A stretch of 64,000 nt of DNA from Rudaea sp. (GCA_031291055.1 JARLJU010000236.1:265380-329379), one strand, 5' to 3'; counted from the stretch's first letter, positions 29,606-38,949 are shown. A program made the numbers and translations. The notes: generated by a model from the sequence alone, not told the origin.

Positions 29606-29611
29606 TAAAAT
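29606..29611 (+). promoter_or_regulatory. -10 box of a leaderless promoter for the DUF2147 gene
   Basis: TGCATAAAAT forms an extended -10 (TAAAAT at 29606-29611) and ends six bases before the ATG at 29618. No Shine-Dalgarno sequence is present. Confidence 0.45.
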
Positions 29612-29617
29612 GCGCCC

Positions 29618-30064
29618 ATGTACCGACTCTTGCCGCTTGCCATTCTGGCCTGTCTGCACCCCGGCAACGCGCTGGCGGACGCTGTTTCCCCCGTCGGCAC
29701 CTGGAAAACCATCGACGACGAAACGCACGAGGCCAGGTCGCTGGTGCAGATCAGCGAAAACGACGGCGTGCTGTCCGGGCGCGTGATCCGGCTGTTCCGC
29801 AAACCTGACGAAGACCCCAACCCGCGCTGCAAGGACTGCCCCGGCGAACGCCACGATCAGCCCGTGATCGGCATGACCATCCTGTGGAACGAACATCGTC
29901 ATGGCGACGGCTGGGATGGCGGGGAAATCCTCGATCCGGAGGACGGCGACATCTATCGCTGCAGCCTGCACGCGATCGACGGCGGGGCGAAGCTCGAAGT
30001 GCATGGCTATATCGGTATTCCGCTGCTCGGTCGCACCCAGGTGTGGGAGCGCGTACCAACTTGA
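29618..30064 (+). CDS. DUF2147 domain-containing exported protein
   Basis: Short secreted protein with a signal peptide (about 20 residues, cleavage after ALA) and a DUF2147 lipocalin-like domain. Signatures are VGTWKTIDDETHEARSLVQI, CKDCPGERHDQPVIGMTI, GGEILDPEDGDIYRC and the ending GYIGIPLLGRTQVWERV. The CxxC and acidic loops are kept. The family is uncharacterised; periplasmic localisation is predicted. It is followed by the wax-ester synthase gene after about 110 nt. Confidence 0.88.
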   Translation: MYRLLPLAILACLHPGNALADAVSPVGTWKTIDDETHEARSLVQISENDGVLSGRVIRLFRKPDEDPNPRCKDCPGERHDQPVIGMTILWNEHRHGDGWDGGEILDPEDGDIYRCSLHAIDGGAKLEVHGYIGIPLLGRTQVWERVPT

Positions 30065-30173
30065 ACACAGCGTCGCACGGCCCGTCCGGCCGTTGTCACT
30101 GCAGCGCACAAAGGCGAGGTCGCGGATTCGGCATATAGTCCTGCAGTCTCTACCGACAAAAAAAACCCGACCC

Positions 30174-31583
30174 GTGCCCAAACGCCTGCGTCCGCTGAGT
30201 GGCCTGGATGCCGCCTTCCTGTACCTGGAAGCTGCCGGCACGCCCATGCATGTCGGCAGCGTGATGCTGCTGCAGCCGCCCCCGCGCCGGCGGCACTACG
30301 ATTTTCATCGCACTCTCATCGCCCATATGCGCGAACGTCTGCCGCAGGCGCCGGTGTTGCGCCGCGTGCTGCGCGAAGCACCGCTGGACCTGGGCCATCC
30401 CATGTGGAGCGACGGACCGATGCCGGATCTGGACAAGCACGTCCAGACACGCCGGCTGCCCGCGCCCGGGTCATTGACGCAATTGTGGCGGCAGGTCGCC
30501 GACCTGCATGCCGATCCGCTGCCACGCGATCGTCCGCTGTGGCAGTTCGTCGTCATCGAAGGATTGGCCTCCGGCGAACTGGTGCTGTATTCGAAGATAC
30601 ATCATGCTTTGCTCGACGGTCAGGGTGGCACCGCGCTGGCGCAGGCCCTGCTCGATGTGCGGCCGACACAACCACGCCGTGGCTCGTCGAAATCCGATGC
30701 GAGGCCGGCGCAGGCCACACGCAAGCGCGACCTGGCCGCGACCGCCCTGCGTGCCAGCGCGCAGCAATTGGCCACGCTCATGCGCGCCCTGCCGATGACG
30801 CTGAAAGTGGCGGCCGATGCCGCACGCGGCGCGGGTGGCCTGATCAGTCGCCTGCGCGACAGCGTGACACTGGCTCCGCGCACACCGTTCAACGCGCAGG
30901 TGGGACCGCAACGCAGTTTTGCCGTGGCCTCGCTGCCGCTGGACCGGGTCAAGCACGTCGCCCGTCATTTTGGGGCGAGTCTCAACGATGTGGTGCTGGC
31001 GCTGTGTGCGGCAACGCTGCGCGACTATCTGCTGCGGCGCAAGGCCTTGCCGGATCGGCCCTTGATCGCGGCGATGCCGGTTTCGTTGCGCGCGGCCGGC
31101 AATGCCGAGATCAACAACCAGGTGTCGATGGTGCAGTGTGCGCTGGCGACCGACATCGCCGATCCGGTCGAACGCCTGCGCGCAATTAGTGCCGCGACCG
31201 GCCAGCTCAAACGCGAGGTGGCGAGTTTCCGCGGCCTGATTCCGACCGATTTTCCCGGCTTCGCCGCGCCGATCTGGGCCTCGGGCCTGAGCCGCCTGTG
31301 GGCGCGCACCCGTATCGCCGAACGCCTGCCGCCGCTGGCCAATGTGGCAATTTCCAATGTGCCCGGGCCGGCGGTGCCGCTATATCTGGCCGGCGCAAAA
31401 GTCCAGCACTACTTTCCGGTATCTATCGTTACCCATGGGCTTGGCCTTAACATCACGGTCAACAGCTATGCCGGCTGGCTCGAATTCGGATTGATCGCGG
31501 GCAGGGACATCGCGCCGAAACTCGATACCCTGGCCAACGGTCTTGCCCGTGGCCTGAACGTGTTGATGGCAAACAGCGAATAA
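30174..31583 (+). CDS. Wax ester synthase/diacylglycerol acyltransferase (WS/DGAT)
   Basis: Membrane-associated acyltransferase that makes storage wax esters or triacylglycerols from acyl-CoA. The catalytic HHxxxDG motif is HHALLDG (residues 143-149). The family also shows the N-terminal PLSGLDAAFLYLEAAGTPMHVG, LNDVVLALCAATLRDYL and the C-terminal NVAISNVPGPAVPLYLAGA. The open frame begins at 29901, but GTG 30174 is the first start giving the standard N-terminus (469 aa). It overlaps the next hydrolase gene by one base (TAATG). Confidence 0.92.
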   Translation: MPKRLRPLSGLDAAFLYLEAAGTPMHVGSVMLLQPPPRRRHYDFHRTLIAHMRERLPQAPVLRRVLREAPLDLGHPMWSDGPMPDLDKHVQTRRLPAPGSLTQLWRQVADLHADPLPRDRPLWQFVVIEGLASGELVLYSKIHHALLDGQGGTALAQALLDVRPTQPRRGSSKSDARPAQATRKRDLAATALRASAQQLATLMRALPMTLKVAADAARGAGGLISRLRDSVTLAPRTPFNAQVGPQRSFAVASLPLDRVKHVARHFGASLNDVVLALCAATLRDYLLRRKALPDRPLIAAMPVSLRAAGNAEINNQVSMVQCALATDIADPVERLRAISAATGQLKREVASFRGLIPTDFPGFAAPIWASGLSRLWARTRIAERLPPLANVAISNVPGPAVPLYLAGAKVQHYFPVSIVTHGLGLNITVNSYAGWLEFGLIAGRDIAPKLDTLANGLARGLNVLMANSE

Positions 31584-32401
31584 TGAAAAAAGCCGCAAAT
31601 CGGCGAACTCGCCCCGATGCCCATGCAAAGATGCGCGCGCCATCGGCGTTGCTGCTGGCCATGGAGAGCCGCGCTTTCCTCGAATGGACCGCCTGCATCG
31701 CCACCTGGCCCCTGCTCGGCTGTGCCGCAAAAGGCGACGGCCATCCGGTGCTGGTCCTGCCGGGCCTGACCGCCGGGGACGCCAGCACCTGGCCGCTGCG
31801 TCGTTTCCTGGAAGGCCTCGGCTATGCGGCTTATCCGTGGGAGCTGGGCCTGAACTGCGGCCCGCGCGACGGCGTCGTACGCAAGTTGCTGGCGCGGATA
31901 CGCAGCATCCATCGCGAACACGGCCGCAAGGTTAGCCTGGTCGGCTGGTCGCTCGGCGGCGCGATGGCGCGTGCGCTCGCGGTGCGCGAACCATTGCGCG
32001 TGCGTTCCGTGACCACGCTCGGCTCGCCGTTGGGTGGACATCCCAAGGCGTCGAACGCATGGCGATTGTTTGAACTGGTCAGCGGCGTGCGCGCGGACGA
32101 TCCGCGTCTGCGTGCCTTGATGCGCCGCCACCCGCCGGTGCCGACGACATCGATCCTGAGCAAGACCGATGGCATCGTCTCGTGGCCGATGAGCGTGATT
32201 CCGCAAAACGAAAAATCCGAGAATATCGAAGTCAGCGCCAGCCATTTCGGCATGGGCGCCAATCCCGCCGTGCTCTGGGCGATCGCCGATCGCTTGTCGC
32301 AGCCCGAGGACAACTGGAGACCATTTGATCGCAGCGGCTGGCGTGCCCTGGTTTATGGCGATCCGCAGGGTGCTGACAACGCCAGACTGTTGGCGACCTA
32401 G
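31583..32401 (+). CDS. Alpha/beta hydrolase (lipase-like)
   Basis: The fold is shown by PVLVLPGLTAGDASTWPLR (oxyanion region) and the nucleophile elbow VGWSLGGAMARAL. A late acidic residue lies in SILSKTDGIVSW and a histidine in SASHFGMG. The length is 272 aa, with no signal peptide. It is translationally coupled to WS/DGAT by a TAATG overlap, so a role in turnover of neutral lipid or acyl donors is a reasonable inference. The exact substrate is unknown. Confidence 0.87.
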   Translation: MKKAANRRTRPDAHAKMRAPSALLLAMESRAFLEWTACIATWPLLGCAAKGDGHPVLVLPGLTAGDASTWPLRRFLEGLGYAAYPWELGLNCGPRDGVVRKLLARIRSIHREHGRKVSLVGWSLGGAMARALAVREPLRVRSVTTLGSPLGGHPKASNAWRLFELVSGVRADDPRLRALMRRHPPVPTTSILSKTDGIVSWPMSVIPQNEKSENIEVSASHFGMGANPAVLWAIADRLSQPEDNWRPFDRSGWRALVYGDPQGADNARLLAT

Positions 32402-32413
32402 GAACGGATTCGC

Positions 32414-33313
32414 ATGGCGCGGATCGACCTGCCGCAACGCGGCCTGCACTTGGAATACGAAAGTCACGGTGAGCCCAGGCATGCCGCCGTGATCCTCGTC
32501 ATGGGCCTGGGCCTGCAGCTGGTGTCGTGGCCGCCGATGTTGATCGACGCCCTGGTCAACGCCGGCTATCGCGTGATCGTGTTCGACAACCGCGATATCG
32601 GCCTGTCCGGCTCCGGACCGCTGCCGCGATACACGCGGCCGCAGCGCGCGATGCTCGCGCATCTGCTGCATCAGGGTTTCACGCCGCCTTACCGCATCGC
32701 CGACATGGCGGCCGACACGTTGGCGCTGGCCGACGCCCTGCACATCGACCGCTTCGCCGTCGTCGGCGTGAGTCTCGGCGGCATGGTGGGTCAGACCCTG
32801 GCGGCACGCTGGCCCGAGCGCGTGCGCAGTCTGGTGTCGATCATGTCGAGCGCAGGACCGCGGACCGCGCCATGGCCGAGCCCCACCCTGTTATGGCGCT
32901 TCCTGCAACGACCGCCGCGGAACGCCGGCCTCGAGGCCAAGCTTCGACACTTCATGGTCTTGATGCAGGCGCTCGGCCATATCCACGATGCCGACGAACT
33001 CGACGCGCTGCGCCAGCGGCTCACGCGCTCACTCAAGCGCGCCTACAATCCAGCCGGTGCCGCGCGCCAGCTGCTCGCGGTGATGGCCGATCCGGATCGC
33101 AGCGCCGAAGTCGCGACGATCCGCTGCCCGACCCTGATCATCCATGGCGCCGACGATCCGCTGGTGCCGTTGCCTGCGGCGCGTCATCTGGCAAAACTGC
33201 TGCCGCATGCGCGGCTGGAAATCCTGCCGCGCATGGGGCATTACCTGCCAGCGTCGGCACTGCCGGAGCTGGCGCGACTGGCGATCGAACATCTGCGCGC
33301 CACGAAGATATAA
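32414..33313 (+). CDS. Alpha/beta hydrolase
   Basis: A second hydrolase in the same run, 12 nt after the first. Motifs are VMGLGLQLVSWPPMLID, FDNRDIGLSG, the nucleophile elbow VVGVSLGGMVGQTLA, an acidic HGADDPLVP and a histidine in RMGHYLP; the triad is complete. The length is 299 aa and it is soluble. It resembles the esterase/epoxide-hydrolase group rather than large secreted lipases. It ends 10 nt from the convergent peptidase gene. Confidence 0.88.
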   Translation: MARIDLPQRGLHLEYESHGEPRHAAVILVMGLGLQLVSWPPMLIDALVNAGYRVIVFDNRDIGLSGSGPLPRYTRPQRAMLAHLLHQGFTPPYRIADMAADTLALADALHIDRFAVVGVSLGGMVGQTLAARWPERVRSLVSIMSSAGPRTAPWPSPTLLWRFLQRPPRNAGLEAKLRHFMVLMQALGHIHDADELDALRQRLTRSLKRAYNPAGAARQLLAVMADPDRSAEVATIRCPTLIIHGADDPLVPLPAARHLAKLLPHARLEILPRMGHYLPASALPELARLAIEHLRATKI

Positions 33314-33323
33314 GCACTGCGCG

Positions 33324-34805
33324 CTACTTCGACGTGGTCAGCACGCGCAACACGCGAGCGTAGAAATCCAGCCCTGCATAGAACGAGGTGAGCCGCAGGC
33401 GTTCGTCGCGGCCGTGGGCACGCACGTCGTCGCGATCGATGGCGACGCCGGAAACTCCATACGACGGCATGCCTGCGGCATTCGTGTAGATGCTGTCGGA
33501 TGCACCGGTTTCCATCTCGGCGATGACCGGAACGCCATGCCACATATGCGCTGAAACGCGATCGAGCGCACGCAGCACGTCGGCGCGGATCGGCGGTGGC
33601 GCCGGCGATTTATCCTCGGGTGCGACTTCGTTGTGGCTGCCATCGTTGGCAACGTACAGCACCTTGAGTTGCGGATCGGCAACGACCCGGACCAGATCCC
33701 GACGGATCTCTTCCTTGGAATGGCCCGGAAAAATGCGGCAGTTGACCAGCGCCTGGGCCCGTTGCGGCAGGGCGTTATTCGCGTGACCGGCGTCAAGCCG
33801 GGTGGGCACGCAGGTCGTGCGCAAGGTTGAGTTGAAGCGTGCGTCCCTGCTCAATCGTTCGGCCGCTTGCACGTCGAGGGTCGAGCCGGTCAGCGCACGC
33901 ATGTCGGCAGCGACGTCCTTGGGTTCGAGCGCGGCATCGCGTTCGAAGTAGGCGCGCGTGACCGCATTCAGTTCGAATGGAAATGGCGTGGCGCGAAGCC
34001 GTTCGAGTGCTGCACCGAGTTCGTAGATGGCGTTGTCCGGCCTCGGCAGAGAACTGTGTCCGCCGGAATTGGTCGCGACGATGAGATAGTCGGCGTAGAG
34101 CTTTTCCGTCGCACCGAGCTGCACGTCGACGACCTTGCCATTTTCCGAGTCGACGCCGCCGGAATCCGGATTCAGCACGTACTCGGCATCGATCAGTTCG
34201 CGGCGATTCTTCAGCAGCCAGTCGACGCCGTTGGAAGTGCCACCCTCTTCGTCCGCGGTCAGCGCCACGATCAGGTCGCGGTCCGGCACATAGCCTTCGC
34301 GCCTGAAGCGGATCAGGGTCGCGATCAGGATCGCATCGCCGACCTTCACGTCCTGCGTGCCGCGGCCGTAGACATAGCCGTCCTTCTCGACGAACTGGAA
34401 CGGATCGGTGGTCCAGTCCTCGCGCCTGGCCTCGACCACATCCAGATGACAGATCAGCAGGACCGGTTTCAACTTGCCCTCGCCGTGATAACGCACGACG
34501 AGATTGCCCTTGCGCTCGTTCGGCCCGGCCACGACCATATCCTGCGGCGCAAAACCGGCATCGAGAAGACGCTGCGCCATGGCCTTGGCCGCCGTGGTCG
34601 TATTGCCGACCGAATCGGTGGTGTTGATCTCCACGAGTTGCTTGAACATGTCGAAGGCAAGCTTGCGCGTGGCCGCGTCGGGCGCAGCATCGCCCCTGGC
34701 GTGCGCGCCGGAAAAGACCAGCAGGAGCAGCGATGCGGCAAAGCGTGCATACCTGGACCGTGCGCATCTAGACAGTGCGCATCTAGACAGTGCGTATCTG
34801 GACAT
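33324..34805 (-). CDS. Exported M20 family metallopeptidase
   Basis: Zinc peptidase of the M20 (carboxypeptidase/aminoacylase) family. Metal and catalytic sites are visible: histidine in LLICHLDVVEA, aspartate in GRGTQDVKVGD, the base pair of glutamates in ADEEGGTSNG, and a later histidine-bearing AGHANNAL and METGASDS. ATG 34805 is preferred over the frame start at 34928 because a signal peptide follows (to AHARG). Its n-region is four copies of SR[YC]A[LR]. The length is 493 aa; periplasmic location is predicted. Confidence 0.9.
   Translation of the reverse strand: MSRYALSRCALSRCARSRYARFAASLLLLVFSGAHARGDAAPDAATRKLAFDMFKQLVEINTTDSVGNTTTAAKAMAQRLLDAGFAPQDMVVAGPNERKGNLVVRYHGEGKLKPVLLICHLDVVEARREDWTTDPFQFVEKDGYVYGRGTQDVKVGDAILIATLIRFRREGYVPDRDLIVALTADEEGGTSNGVDWLLKNRRELIDAEYVLNPDSGGVDSENGKVVDVQLGATEKLYADYLIVATNSGGHSSLPRPDNAIYELGAALERLRATPFPFELNAVTRAYFERDAALEPKDVAADMRALTGSTLDVQAAERLSRDARFNSTLRTTCVPTRLDAGHANNALPQRAQALVNCRIFPGHSKEEIRRDLVRVVADPQLKVLYVANDGSHNEVAPEDKSPAPPPIRADVLRALDRVSAHMWHGVPVIAEMETGASDSIYTNAAGMPSYGVSGVAIDRDDVRAHGRDERLRLTSFYAGLDFYARVLRVLTTSK
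34743..34802 (-). repeat. Four 15-bp tandem repeats in a signal peptide
   Basis: Codons 2-21 of the M20 peptidase are four near-identical 15-bp units encoding SRYAL, SRCAL, SRCAR and SRYAR. The inner two copies differ by one or two bases. They lengthen and charge the n-region before the hydrophobic core. Confidence 0.8.
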
Positions 34806-34909
34806 GGCGTCTGACCCCGGCAATGAAGGCGGCAAGAGTAAGGCGCGCTGCGCCATATGCGCAATCGTGTGGCGGCAACGGCGCGGCGCGCATGCGATAA
34901 TCCGCCGCG

Positions 34910-37108
34910 ATGACAACGGAATCGACACGGATGACCCAACGAGAAATTCTCGTCACCCACGCGCTGCCCTACGCGAATGGCCCGCTGCACATCGGCCACC
35001 TGCTCGGCTATATCCAGTCCGACATCTGGGTGCGTGCGCGGCGCATGGCGGGAGACACCGTGCATTTCGTCGCGGCCGACGACGTGCACGGCACGCCGAT
35101 CATGCTCGCCGCCGAGAAAGCCGGCATGTCGCCGGAAGAATTCATCAAGGGCATGCAGATCAGCCACGAAGCGGATTTCCGCGACTTCGGCGTGGATCAC
35201 GACTATTACTACACGACGCATTCGCCGGAAAACCGCGAACTGGCCGAATACGTCTACCTGCGTCTGCGCGAAGTCCGCAGTATCGCGCAACGCAACGTCA
35301 GCCAGTTCTATGATCCGGTCAAGGCGATGTTCCTTCCCGACCGCTACATCAAGGGCGAGTGCCCCGTGTGCGGCACGCCCGACCAGTACGGCGACAACTG
35401 CGAAAACTGCGGATCGACCTACGCGCCGACCGACCTGAAAAACCCGTACTCGGTCGTTTCCGGTGCCCGTCCCGAGATGCGCGACTCGGAGCACTACTTC
35501 TTCGAGGTCGGAAAATTCGCCGATTTCCTGCGCGAGTGGCTCGCCGGAGACGTGGCCCATCCATCGGTGAAAGCGAAGCTGAAGGAGTGGCTGGACTCGG
35601 AAGGCGGCGTGCGCGACTGGGACATCTCGCGCGATGCGCCGTATTTTGGTTTCGAGATTCCGGACACGAACGGCACGAAATTCTTCTACGTCTGGCTCGA
35701 CGCACCGATAGGCTACCTGGCCAGCTTCAAAAAGTATTGCGCCAGTGAAAAAGGTAACGGGAAAGGTTTATCGCCTGGATACTTCCACCGCTTCATGCGA
35801 GTGGATGACCCGGAATTCCTGTCCGAAGCGGAAATGCACCACTTCCTCGGCAAGGACATCGTCAATTTCCACGGCCTGTTCTGGCCGGCAATGCTCAAAG
35901 GCGCCGGCTTCCGCGAACCCACCGCGCTGCACGTCAACGGTTACCTGACCGTCAACGGCGCGAAGATGTCGAAATCGCGCGGCACGTTCATCCAGGCGCG
36001 CACGTATCTGGATGCGGGGTTGAATCCGGATTACCTGCGTTATTACTTTGCAACAATGCTGAGTGCGGCGCCGACGGATATTGATCTGGATCTGAAAGCA
36101 TTCGAGGAACGCGTCAATTCGCACTTGGTGGGGAAGTTCATCAACATTGCGAGCCGCACCGCAGGATTTATCCATAAACATTTTGATGGAAAACTAGCGA
36201 GCTCGCTTGGCGACGACGGGGACAATTGGTATGGGAGAGCCGTTGCCCGCAAACGAGATGTTGAGTATTACTACTTGGGGCGGTATCAAAAGGTGCCGAT
36301 TCCAAATTCTGAACACCTGATGGGTGGAGAGTTTGCGAGAGCCCTACTTACGATCGGCTATTTGTCGGATGAGGCAAACGCGATCATTCAGAACAGAGCG
36401 CCGTGGGTCCTTGCCAAAGAAGGAAAGCTCGATGAATTACATAAGGTGTGCACGTTAGCGATCAATTTATTCCGTGTACTTGCGGTCTACTTAAAGCCGA
36501 TCATTCCATTCACTATATCAAGCGTCGAGAAATTCCTAAACGTCGATCCATTTGCCACCTTCGACTGCGTCAACAAACCATTGCTGAATCATACGATTAG
36601 TGAATATGTGCAGCTTATAACCCGCATCGACCCAACCCAAATCGAAACCATGATCGAATCCTCGAAAGATTCGCTCGCCCCGGAAAAACCGGCACAACCG
36701 GCCGCGCCGGCAAAAGTGGCAGCAGCCGCGCCGAAAGTCGCAGCCGCTGCTGCGTCGGCGCCGACCACGATCTCCATCGAAGACTTCGCCAAACTCGACC
36801 TGCGCATCGGCACGGTGCTGCATTGTGGATTTGTGGAAGGCTCGGACAAGCTGCTGCGCTTCGAGCTCGATGCCGGCGAGCTGGGCAAGCGCCAGATTTT
36901 TTCCGGCATCCGCGCCAGCTACGGTGAGCCGGAAAAACTGGTCGGACGAAAAGTGGTGTTCATCGCCAACCTGGCGCCGCGCAAGATGCGTTTCGGCATG
37001 TCGGAAGGCATGATTCTGTCGGCGGCCGGAAATGGCGGCCCGGCGTCAAATCAACTGTTTCTGCTCGACGCGGACGACGGCGCGCGGGCCGGAATGCAAG
37101 TGAAATAG
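34910..37108 (+). CDS. metG: Methionyl-tRNA synthetase
   Basis: Charges initiator and elongator tRNA-Met. It has the class I HIGH motif in GPLHIGHLLG, zinc-knuckle cysteines in CPVCGTPDQYGDNCENCG, the KMSKS loop GAKMSKSRG, the anticodon-binding helical domain, an Ala/Pro linker and a C-terminal tRNA-binding EMAP-like domain (about 620-732). At 732 aa it is longer than typical 675-695 aa relatives. The extra length and a marked drop in GC lie in the anticodon domain (about 36001-36660), but the frame stays open. A GATAAT box ends eight bases before the ATG, suggesting a leaderless start. Confidence 0.95.
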   Translation: MTTESTRMTQREILVTHALPYANGPLHIGHLLGYIQSDIWVRARRMAGDTVHFVAADDVHGTPIMLAAEKAGMSPEEFIKGMQISHEADFRDFGVDHDYYYTTHSPENRELAEYVYLRLREVRSIAQRNVSQFYDPVKAMFLPDRYIKGECPVCGTPDQYGDNCENCGSTYAPTDLKNPYSVVSGARPEMRDSEHYFFEVGKFADFLREWLAGDVAHPSVKAKLKEWLDSEGGVRDWDISRDAPYFGFEIPDTNGTKFFYVWLDAPIGYLASFKKYCASEKGNGKGLSPGYFHRFMRVDDPEFLSEAEMHHFLGKDIVNFHGLFWPAMLKGAGFREPTALHVNGYLTVNGAKMSKSRGTFIQARTYLDAGLNPDYLRYYFATMLSAAPTDIDLDLKAFEERVNSHLVGKFINIASRTAGFIHKHFDGKLASSLGDDGDNWYGRAVARKRDVEYYYLGRYQKVPIPNSEHLMGGEFARALLTIGYLSDEANAIIQNRAPWVLAKEGKLDELHKVCTLAINLFRVLAVYLKPIIPFTISSVEKFLNVDPFATFDCVNKPLLNHTISEYVQLITRIDPTQIETMIESSKDSLAPEKPAQPAAPAKVAAAAPKVAAAAASAPTTISIEDFAKLDLRIGTVLHCGFVEGSDKLLRFELDAGELGKRQIFSGIRASYGEPEKLVGRKVVFIANLAPRKMRFGMSEGMILSAAGNGGPASNQLFLLDADDGARAGMQVK
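36001..36660 (+). other. Low-GC mosaic segment inside metG
   Basis: Counting bases by line, 36001-36240 is about 50% GC and 36241-36660 about 46%, against roughly 63% on both sides. Codons such as TTA, ATA, AGA and CTA appear here and hardly elsewhere. The protein still reads as a MetRS anticodon domain, including APWVLAKEGKLDELHKVC and FRVLAVYLKPIIPF, so it is a replaced allele segment and not decay. Confidence 0.75.
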
Positions 37109-37212
37109 CGCTTGCCGGTTGCCGCTGCATGGCCATGTCGCATATCCGCGCATGGTGCGATTTACTTTTCGCGTCCTCATCGCCTACTATGTCGGCGAAC
37201 ACAGGGGAGTCC

Positions 37213-37983
37213 ATGTTCGCGCGCATCGTCAACCGCATAAATTGCATGCTCTGTGTGTCTTTTCTTGCGCTTGGATTGGCGCAAGCCCAAATGACAGTTC
37301 CCGCCGGCGCATCATTGGCGCTCAATGGCGGCACACTCGATCCAGCCGGCACGGATGTGCAGATTGCCGGTGCCGTCACTCTCGGCGCCGGCGATCTCAA
37401 CAACGCCGGAAGCGTCGCTATCGCCGCGGGTGGAAGTCTTGACGGCGGCAGCGGCAATGTCAGCCTGTTCGGCAACTGGTCGAATCTAGGCACCTTTACT
37501 GCCGCAACCGGAAGCGTAAGTTTTGTCGATGGCGGCTCGACGGCGTCGAACATTGCCGGCAGCACGACGTTCGACAACGTCAGCTTCGTCAGCAACGTCG
37601 GCAAGACTTATTCCTTCGCCGTCGGCAGCACGCAGACCATCGGTGGCCTGCTTACCATCCTTGGCACGCCTGCGCAGGGCATCCAGCTCAAGAGTGCCGT
37701 CGCCGGCCAGGTCGCCAATATCAATCTGCGCCCGACCGGCACCCAGGACATCCAGCATGTCGGCGTTTCAAACGTACATGCGACCGGCCAGCATCTGGCC
37801 TCAAACCAGACCAACGATGGAGGCGGCGGCGATGCGGTCGGCTGGTTCGGAGCCGCCACCGGCGGCAATGGCGGCAATGTCGCGCCGACACCGATGATGT
37901 CATCGCTGAATCTGCTCTTGCTGTCGCTGCTCGTGGTCTTCGCGGCATTCCTGTTCCGCCGCAATTTCCCTCACCGAACATAG
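37213..37983 (+). CDS. Surface protein with C-terminal anchor-like tail
   Basis: Exported protein of 256 aa, family not recognised. It has a signal peptide ending near LAQAQ. A Gly/Ala/Asn-rich beta-repeat body follows ([33 protein letters not shown]), of the kind seen in beta-helix adhesin fragments. The end is PTPMM, one hydrophobic helix and a basic tail RRNFPHR, which resembles IPTL/PEP-type C-terminal sorting signals. The start is ATG 37213 with GGGGAG upstream. It lies 20 nt before the collagen-like gene, so the pair is probably cotranscribed. Confidence 0.8.
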   Translation: MFARIVNRINCMLCVSFLALGLAQAQMTVPAGASLALNGGTLDPAGTDVQIAGAVTLGAGDLNNAGSVAIAAGGSLDGGSGNVSLFGNWSNLGTFTAATGSVSFVDGGSTASNIAGSTTFDNVSFVSNVGKTYSFAVGSTQTIGGLLTILGTPAQGIQLKSAVAGQVANINLRPTGTQDIQHVGVSNVHATGQHLASNQTNDGGGGDAVGWFGAATGGNGGNVAPTPMMSSLNLLLLSLLVVFAAFLFRRNFPHRT

Positions 37984-38003
37984 TCGTCGTCGGAGTCTCC
38001 GCC

Positions 38004-38933
38004 ATGTCGTCCACCCTCGTTCGCCGGTCCCTGCTCAGCATCGCGATCAGCGGTGCGTTTTGCGTTTCAGCCGCACAGGCACAAAACGTCACGGTCACCG
38101 AACCGAGCGGCGGCGGTTTCGTCGTGAACAGCGCGGCGAACGCGCCATTGTTCACAATCGACGCGAACGGCAATCTGGCCATTGCGAATCTGGCAGCGGC
38201 GACGGCGCAGGCTACCCCGCTCTGTTTCGACTCGGTTACCGGCAATGTCGGCCCCTGTTCGGGTGGTGGTCCGGTCGGCCCCATCGGCCCGACAGGAGCC
38301 ACTGGCGCCGTCGGGCCCACCGGACCGGCGGGAGCGACGGGACCCGCCGGCCCCGCTGGGCCGACAGGAATTGCCGGTGCCACCGGACCTGCCGGAGCGA
38401 CGGGACCTGCCGGCCCTGCAGGACCCACCGGAATTGCTGGTGGCACGGGAGCTGCCGGTCCCGCCGGAGTGGCAGGTCCCATCGGACCCGCAGGACCGAC
38501 GGGAAACACCGGTGCTGCCGGACCTGCCGGAGTGGCAGGTCCCATCGGGCCCGCAGGACCGACGGGAAACACCGGTGCTGCCGGACCTGCCGGAGTGGCT
38601 GGTCCCATCGGACCCGCAGGACCGACGGGAAATAGCGGTGCCGCGGGAGCCGCCGGACCCGCCGGAGTGGCTGGTCCTGCCGGTCCTGCCGGACCGACAG
38701 GCCCCAGCGTGACAATCACCGCGTTCCAGAATGGGCCAATCAATTCAGCCAGCGGCGGAAACACACTCGTGGCCACCTGTGGCGCGGGCAAGACCGTGGT
38801 CAGCGGCGGTTGCCAAGCCGACATTACACAGGATGCGATTGCGGGTTCCTATCGCAGTTCTGCGACGACGTGGACCTGCCTGATCGGCAGCGCCGGAAAC
38901 ACCGCAATAACTGCGTACGTCTACTGCAACTGA
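38004..38933 (+). CDS. Collagen-like triple-helix repeat protein
   Basis: Exported protein of 309 aa. It has a signal peptide (to AQAQ), a short N-terminal domain with [16 protein letters not shown], and then about 145 residues of uninterrupted G-X-Y repeats rich in Pro, Ala and Thr (about 38266-38706). A C-terminal globular domain with four cysteines follows ([22 protein letters not shown]). Such proteins are surface-exposed or spore/biofilm-linked in other bacteria. The role here is unknown. The start is ATG 38004 with GGAG upstream. Confidence 0.9.
   Translation: MSSTLVRRSLLSIAISGAFCVSAAQAQNVTVTEPSGGGFVVNSAANAPLFTIDANGNLAIANLAAATAQATPLCFDSVTGNVGPCSGGGPVGPIGPTGATGAVGPTGPAGATGPAGPAGPTGIAGATGPAGATGPAGPAGPTGIAGGTGAAGPAGVAGPIGPAGPTGNTGAAGPAGVAGPIGPAGPTGNTGAAGPAGVAGPIGPAGPTGNSGAAGAAGPAGVAGPAGPAGPTGPSVTITAFQNGPINSASGGNTLVATCGAGKTVVSGGCQADITQDAIAGSYRSSATTWTCLIGSAGNTAITAYVYCN
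38457..38645 (+). repeat. Three 63-bp tandem repeats in the collagen-like gene
   Basis: The sequence GGAGTGGCAGGTCCC (third copy GGAGTGGCTGGTCCC) recurs at 38466, 38529 and 38592, a strict 63-bp period. Each unit encodes the same 21 residues of G-X-Y repeats, with only a few substitutions. Copy number is likely to vary between strains. Confidence 0.85.
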
Positions 38934-38949
38934 CGGTTTCCCGGAAATA

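Noticed and set aside
36001..36660. Low-GC metG segment as an inserted element or pseudogene
   Set aside because: The frame is open and keeps MetRS anticodon-domain features; no terminal repeats or target duplication are visible.
38266..38706. Regular repeats that could be mistaken for a CRISPR array
   Set aside because: The period is a multiple of three, the repeats lie in frame inside a collagen-like gene, and there are no unique spacers.
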